From an uncultured Bacteroidales bacterium (GTDB lineage Bacteria; Bacteroidota; Bacteroidia; Bacteroidales; Muribaculaceae): 64,000 nt of DNA. Positions 59,666 to 64,000 of this stretch are shown piece by piece; position 1 is the first letter of the stretch; each line of letters starts with the position of its first letter. The notes beneath the pieces were generated by a model. It searched no databases and was not told the DNA's origin. It saw only the letters and a program-made list of their open reading frames with translations. Location of the stretch: positions 1 through 64,000 of the forward strand of contig CAMWLW010000003.1 in assembly GCA_947175245.1 (NCBI GenBank), in the 5' to 3' direction. Both the position numbers and the translations under genes were made by a program.

Positions 59666-62600
59666 CTATTCTTTGACAACTACTATCGTTACCGGGTCGG
59701 TGACCGTGTGCAGCCGGCCGCTCTTGAGCAGGGCGTGAATGGTATATCGTCCGTCGGCCACGTCGTTGCCGTCATTGTCGGTCAGATTCCAGGTGTAGGG
59801 GAAGGTGGCATCGGGTCGTGACACTACCGTGCGGCCCTCGGCGTCTTCAATTATCAGTCGTCCGGCGGGCTCGGCGGGGAGCGTGTGGCTGAGGCTTATC
59901 TCCACGGCATCGGCGGCGGTATCGGTGTCGGTGACGATGCTGACGGGCGCCCGGGCCGAGACAACGTGGAAGTAGCACGACTGTGACGTGTGGTTGCCGG
60001 CGTTGTCGCTTACTACCAGTGTTGCCGTGTGCGTGCCGTCGGTCAGTTCGCCGAGACTGCATGTCACGGAGGCTTTGCCGTCGGCGTCAAATGTGACTGC
60101 ATCGGTCAGGTCGCTGTACCGTTTGCCGTCGAGGTCTATGTATTGTGAGCGTCCCAGCGCTGTCACTGTCGGAAATCCTGACGGCGACGGTGTGACGGTT
60201 GCATATAGCGTGGGGCTGCCGTCGATGACATCGCCGTCGCTGAAGCCGGGCGTGTTGATGTATAATGACTCGATTACAGGCGCCCCGGCTGCAAGGTCGG
60301 CGTTCACATCAAGGTCGGCGACATTGAGGTCGGCGATTGATGTGACTGCACTCTCGCGGCCGTCGGTCGACAGGGCGTGAACAGTGAGGACGTGGCCGCT
60401 GCCGGGGAACGATACCTCGGGGCAGTGTATCTGCATGTCGAAAACGCCGTTGACGACTGTCCCTTCAGCCGTCGTTATGAGATTTTCACGGCGTGAAATG
60501 CCTATGGCGGCGGTACCCGAGGGGTCGTTGTTGGTGTAGTCGGTAACCTCAGGGGCATACAGGTTGGCGATGACGCGCCCGTTGAACGAGGCGTCAGTGA
60601 CGCCGTCGGCATCGGTCACCCGGCCGCTGAGTGTGTTGGTCGATAGCGGACGTATCTCAAACTTGTCGGCGTCATCGAGCATTATCCCGTGACTGTGTGG
60701 GTTGACTGGTAGCGCCGGGTCGCCGAGCAGGTTGTAACACGAGGTGTTGATGGCGAGTTCGTTTGACGAATAACGCTTCATGATGCTGTTGCGGGCCTGT
60801 CTGAAGATGTCGCCCGTGCAGGCTTTGTCGGTGAGAGTGAAATACTCGCGGCCCACGGCGATGTTCAGGTACTGGTTGAGGTTCATCTGCACCGAGCGGC
60901 CGGCACCCACGGCGGCTATGGCACCCCCGTCGGCGCGGTACAGCAGGGCCTCGCCCACGCCGTTCTCCTCGCGGTCATAGCTCAGGGTATAACAGGTCGA
61001 CAGCATGATGAACGGGTAGGTGGTGTTGTTTAACAGCGACGCCGATGAGCGTTTGAAGAACATGTTTGAGCCTATCGAGGTGGGGCTGCCGTGACCCGAG
61101 TAGGCGATGTAGCCGACACCGCGGTCGAGCAGCGATATCATCTTGCCCAGGGGTATTGACTTGTCGTTGTAGAGGGCGAGCATCAGCCGGTTGACGGTGG
61201 TGTGGGGCGCCCAGTTGCGCTGAATCGAGTCGGCGATGGCAAGTGCCTGGTCGGTATGTCCGTTCTTGTCGCCATAGTCACCGATAACGAGTGCGTGTGA
61301 GCGGGCGTCGACAGTCGGGGTCTCGGTGAGGTATTTGTACACCTTGTCGACGTAGGCGTTGATAAGCGACTCGTTGATGCCCGATATGCGGCCTACGTTA
61401 ATCGACATCCGTGCGCTGATGATGTTGTCGGGGGTGTCATCATCGTCGAGCATGCCGTAGAAAGCGTCGGTACAGTAGCTCTTGGCATTGTTGCCCTGAT
61501 AGGTGAAATTCTCAATCTGGTAGGTGATGATGTGGGTGTCGGGGTCGGTGCTGCCCGTCAGACGGCCGCTCGGGTCGTAGCTCGACGGGCCTATGATGAG
61601 CAGATGTTTCAATACCCCCGGCTCACGGTCATAGAGCGATTTCATGAACCGGCGTATGGCGTAGGGGCTTGTGGCGCCCGATGAGTACTCGTTGAACACT
61701 TCCGTCGGTTCGACTATGGCCACCGACATGTTCTGCAGCGTCCGGTGCATCTCGGCGAGCCGTTCGGCCTGAGCCTTGAATCTCGGTGCGGTGAGTATCA
61801 GCATCTCGGGTACCGTCATCTCGGCGAGCCGTCCCGTCTCGACAGGGCCGAGCAGGGTGATGTCGGCCGGCTGTGTGCCGGGGTCAAATGCCACGAGACG
61901 GCTGAAGTCGTTGCCGCCAACCGAGCTGACCGCATACAGCGTGTTGTCGTCAGTGCGCTTTATGACGGGTAGCTGCACGGCGTTCGTCGGGTCGGTGACG
62001 TCCCACACGATTGTCGATGGCGTGCTGCCCGACACGGCGACCGTTGTGCCCGGGGCGAGCTGCTTGAACAGCATGGTCAGCGGCTTGCCGTCGGCATCCA
62101 TGATGTTGTTGCGCTGATAGGTCAGCGTAGCCTGTTCGATAGCCGCGTATGACACCTGTCCGTCAGCCGAGTAGCTGATGCTCATCGTACACTCGTCTGA
62201 CAGTGACGGGGGTGTGATTGACGTCGTCTTGAAGTCTGACACATCATACTTGATGTCGTAGTCATCGTTATTGGATATGCCGCTGATGGTGCTCATCGTC
62301 TTGGTTATCGGGCCGAGCGTGTAGGTGAGTCTCGGCGTCCTGGCTTTGATGGCACCCCTCAGGCGCAGGTTGAGCCGGCTTGACGATGACATGTTGACCG
62401 TGGGCCATTTTACCTCGAGAACCCCGCCGGGCAGTCGGGTGATATCCTCGCCGAGCAGGTGCGTGCCCGATTTGGCCGGATTGGAGGTCATCGGGTGATA
62501 TACGAGTGCCGATGTGTGGGTCGTGAGCACAAGACCTTCGGCCGCAGCATCGCCGACAGCGACCCTTGCCGCATCCTGTTTGGGCCCGATGAAGTAATAT

Positions 62601-62974
62601 GAGTGTTTCTCGGCCGAGTTGAATTGCAGCGACGCGTATGTGTATGACGATACCGACATAGGCATGACCATTTCAGGCCCCTCGGCATAGAATATGAGCC
62701 GCCCGTCATCGGTCACCATCGACGGCACCTCGGGCAGACGGGCGTCGGGAGCGGCTGCCTTGAAGTCGAATGACTGCAACGCCGCGGCACCACAGCCATA
62801 CACCGTCACCTCGTCAGCCCGGTCATATCCCATAGTCCTAAGCTGTTCGGGCGTGATCTGATATATCCCGGTGTCGTCGACACTTATCTTGTAGAGCCTG
62901 TTGGCAGCCTGTGCAGGCAGCACGGCGGGAAGCAGGGCAAAGGTTAGAATTAATATGTGTTTCAGTGATAACAT
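59666..62974 (-). CDS. porU: T9SS sortase PorU
   Basis: A 1102-residue outer-surface cysteine protease that cleaves C-terminal sorting domains of T9SS cargo and joins them to lipopolysaccharide. Signal peptide MLSLKHILILTFALLPAVLPAQA, N-terminal beta domains, then a caspase-like C25 peptidase domain with catalytic His in YIAYSGHGSP (near residue 625) and Cys in IMLSTCYTLS (near 660). Long Ig-like C-terminal domains end with the sequence GRYTIHALLKSGRLHTVTDP, which is PorU's own retained sorting-type domain. Length matches PorU of Porphyromonas. Its presence explains the sorting tails on the proteins at 7-17 kb and 45.7 kb. Confidence 0.93.
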   Translation of the reverse strand: MLSLKHILILTFALLPAVLPAQAANRLYKISVDDTGIYQITPEQLRTMGYDRADEVTVYGCGAAALQSFDFKAAAPDARLPEVPSMVTDDGRLIFYAEGPEMVMPMSVSSYTYASLQFNSAEKHSYYFIGPKQDAARVAVGDAAAEGLVLTTHTSALVYHPMTSNPAKSGTHLLGEDITRLPGGVLEVKWPTVNMSSSSRLNLRLRGAIKARTPRLTYTLGPITKTMSTISGISNNDDYDIKYDVSDFKTTSITPPSLSDECTMSISYSADGQVSYAAIEQATLTYQRNNIMDADGKPLTMLFKQLAPGTTVAVSGSTPSTIVWDVTDPTNAVQLPVIKRTDDNTLYAVSSVGGNDFSRLVAFDPGTQPADITLLGPVETGRLAEMTVPEMLILTAPRFKAQAERLAEMHRTLQNMSVAIVEPTEVFNEYSSGATSPYAIRRFMKSLYDREPGVLKHLLIIGPSSYDPSGRLTGSTDPDTHIITYQIENFTYQGNNAKSYCTDAFYGMLDDDDTPDNIISARMSINVGRISGINESLINAYVDKVYKYLTETPTVDARSHALVIGDYGDKNGHTDQALAIADSIQRNWAPHTTVNRLMLALYNDKSIPLGKMISLLDRGVGYIAYSGHGSPTSIGSNMFFKRSSASLLNNTTYPFIMLSTCYTLSYDREENGVGEALLYRADGGAIAAVGAGRSVQMNLNQYLNIAVGREYFTLTDKACTGDIFRQARNSIMKRYSSNELAINTSCYNLLGDPALPVNPHSHGIMLDDADKFEIRPLSTNTLSGRVTDADGVTDASFNGRVIANLYAPEVTDYTNNDPSGTAAIGISRRENLITTAEGTVVNGVFDMQIHCPEVSFPGSGHVLTVHALSTDGRESAVTSIADLNVADLDVNADLAAGAPVIESLYINTPGFSDGDVIDGSPTLYATVTPSPSGFPTVTALGRSQYIDLDGKRYSDLTDAVTFDADGKASVTCSLGELTDGTHTATLVVSDNAGNHTSQSCYFHVVSARAPVSIVTDTDTAADAVEISLSHTLPAEPAGRLIIEDAEGRTVVSRPDATFPYTWNLTDNDGNDVADGRYTIHALLKSGRLHTVTDPVTIVVVKE

Positions 62975-62995
62975 CAGTAAGGTTTATGTGTGTTT

Positions 62996-63553
62996 TTATT
63001 TAATCTTGAAATGCAGGCAGGTCGACCTGTCGAGAGTGATATCTATTTGGCTGTCAATGACGACGTCACACGTCAGCGCTGGTAAGTCGCCCGGTACGAT
63101 GACATCGCCGTGTTTGATCATGAAATAGCGGCTCATGCGGGCCACCGTGTTGTCAATCAGGCCGCGCGGTATTGACACCGTGGTCTCGGCATCACCCGAG
63201 GCAATGGTCAGCTCCAACTGGTCGGTGTCGGTCGGTATCGGCAGCCATTCGCCTATCACGATCGACGAGTCAAACGCGATGTCGGTGGCCGATGCAGGCA
63301 TCGTCACCGCCGCCGGCCTCAGCCGGGCCACCAGCGTCATGGCGTCATAGTAGCGCGAGGCAAACTTCGGCGCGACAAACTTGCCAAGCCGCGACACCTT
63401 CACCCCCAGACCTATCGTCAACGTCCATCGGTCGTGATGGGGCGGCACAAACAGCGGCTTGTGATTACGCGACACCGACGAGTCGGTGAGCAGTGACACA
63501 ATCGGCTCATCGGTGGGAGCACATACGGGCTGTTCGCTGTACAGTATCTTCAT
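62996..63553 (-). CDS. Fumarylacetoacetate-hydrolase-like protein, active site degenerate
   Basis: A 185-residue protein with the FAH fold outline: HDRWTLTIGLGVKVSRLGKF, FASRYYDAMTLVARLR, FDSSIVIGEWLPI and a C-terminal VARMSRYFMIKHGDVIVPGD (compare ISRFMTLEPGDLILTG). The metal ligands E-x-E expected in the HxE-x-E strand of active FAH enzymes are T and G here, so hydrolase activity is doubtful. The length is near that of short Bacteroidales FAH proteins. It overlaps rex by four bases, so it is co-translated with the redox regulator; whether it functions with Rex is unknown. Confidence 0.72.
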   Translation of the reverse strand: MKILYSEQPVCAPTDEPIVSLLTDSSVSRNHKPLFVPPHHDRWTLTIGLGVKVSRLGKFVAPKFASRYYDAMTLVARLRPAAVTMPASATDIAFDSSIVIGEWLPIPTDTDQLELTIASGDAETTVSIPRGLIDNTVARMSRYFMIKHGDVIVPGDLPALTCDVVIDSQIDITLDRSTCLHFKIK

Positions 63554-64000
63554 ATCTGGCTCGTGAGATTGTCAAGACGGTTGTACATCACCGCCAGGTG
63601 GGCATAGATCGAAGTGTTGGCTATCACAATGCCGTCGGCCACCCTGATGCGCACCGGGGTGAAATTCCACAGCCCTTTGACGCCGGCCGATATAAGCAGG
63701 TCGGCTGCATCCTGGGCATGGTCAACGGGCACCGTGATGATACCGATCTCGGCACGCAGACGCCGGCAACGCGAGTCGAGCTCGTCGACACTGTAGACAG
63801 GCACACCGCCCGGCGTGGTGCCTATGAGGTCGGGGTTGATGTCAAAGCCGGCCACCACATTCAGGCCATAGCGCGACAGACCCGAGTCCTGCATCAGAGC
63901 GGCACCGAGACTGCCTACGCCATATATCACCGCATTGTGCGAGCGCCTGAATCCCAGGAAGTCACGCAGCTCACGCTCGAGCGACGACACATCATATCCG
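63550..64000 (-). CDS. rex: Redox-sensing transcriptional repressor Rex, N-terminus beyond window
   Basis: C-terminal 149 codons of Rex, which senses NADH/NAD ratio and represses anaerobic metabolism genes. The reading frame runs off the right edge without a start: it enters as GYDVSSLERELRDFLG, the junction after the missing winged-helix domain. An apparent GTG start at 63988-63990 is only an internal codon. NAD-binding Rossmann motif YGVGSLGAAL, then FDINPDLIGTTPGGVPVYSV, IGIITVPVDHAQDAADLLIS, the conserved GVKGLWNFTPVRI and NTSIYAHLAVMYNRL. Family call is secure. Confidence 0.93.
   Translation of the reverse strand, partial: GYDVSSLERELRDFLGFRRSHNAVIYGVGSLGAALMQDSGLSRYGLNVVAGFDINPDLIGTTPGGVPVYSVDELDSRCRRLRAEIGIITVPVDHAQDAADLLISAGVKGLWNFTPVRIRVADGIVIANTSIYAHLAVMYNRLDNLTSQI

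Noticed and set aside
1-64000. tRNA or rRNA genes
   Set aside because: I looked for cloverleaf-like and rRNA-like segments in the intergenic regions and found none I could support.

Overview
The window is a stretch of a Bacteroidales chromosome. The evidence is a PorU sortase with type IX secretion (T9SS)-style cargo, fimbrillin/Mfa-type lipoproteins, BspA-like leucine-rich repeat proteins, a DUF2795 protein, Rex, and many promoters of the Bacteroidetes type (TTTG, about 20 nt, TAnnTTTG). A gut Muribaculaceae-like organism is plausible, but this is inferred from gene style and not proven. Housekeeping genes look GC-rich; several accessory blocks are visibly AT-richer.

Layout. 1-3.3 kb: end of a polyprenyl glycosylphosphotransferase and a double GH43 glycosidase. 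3.5-7.0 kb: an isolated phage-derived cassette (small acidic protein, SU10/DUF5309-like major capsid protein, connector-sized protein, portal-like protein) with its own promoter element and terminator and no terminase, protease or tail. 7-17.3 kb: a giant secreted protein divergent from an S8 protease and a second T9SS-type surface protein. 17.4-19.7 kb: HipA-like kinase and DUF3037 pair whose 3' end is duplicated around an inserted RhuM gene. 19.7-26.2 kb: four-gene fimbrial operon. 26.2-36.8 kb: accessory cluster (long structured leader, unknown protein, PD-(D/E)XK nuclease, miniature DnaB-like ATPase, FtsZ C-terminal-like protein, AAA/DUF4143 ATPase, LRR protein, esterase fusion, DprA-like protein) containing three near-identical ~97-nt structured elements. 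36.9-41.4 kb: a defence-like module (RhuM, HARE-HTH/GIY-YIG nuclease, AIPR-like protein) bounded by 26-bp perfect direct repeats, whose first gene is preceded by a promoter, an array of GGAU-loop hairpins and a terminator. 41.4-43.7 kb: DUF2795, cobalamin adenosyltransferase, U32 peptidase. 43.7-48.6 kb: an operon of two secreted LRR proteins, a small secreted protein and a membrane TIR protein, behind a structured RNA. 48.6-64 kb: mostly core genes on the minus strand (MATE pump, MalY/PatB aminotransferase, DUF3737, TPM protein, dGTPase, HflX, dihydroorotase, polyprenyl-phosphate mannosyltransferase, YeiH, PorU, FAH-like protein, Rex).

How they work together. PorU would process and anchor the T9SS cargo encoded around 7-17 kb and possibly the LRR protein at 46 kb. 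The fimbrial operon adds surface adhesion. The 17-48 kb span behaves as accessory DNA: nucleases, RhuM proteins, a TIR protein, AAA ATPases and repeat-bounded insertions. The strongest candidate for an undescribed system is the AIPR-like gene with its upstream hairpin RNA, which is organised like a type III toxin-antitoxin locus. Other candidates are the stand-alone capsid/portal cassette and the RhuM gene inserted into the end of the DUF3037 gene.
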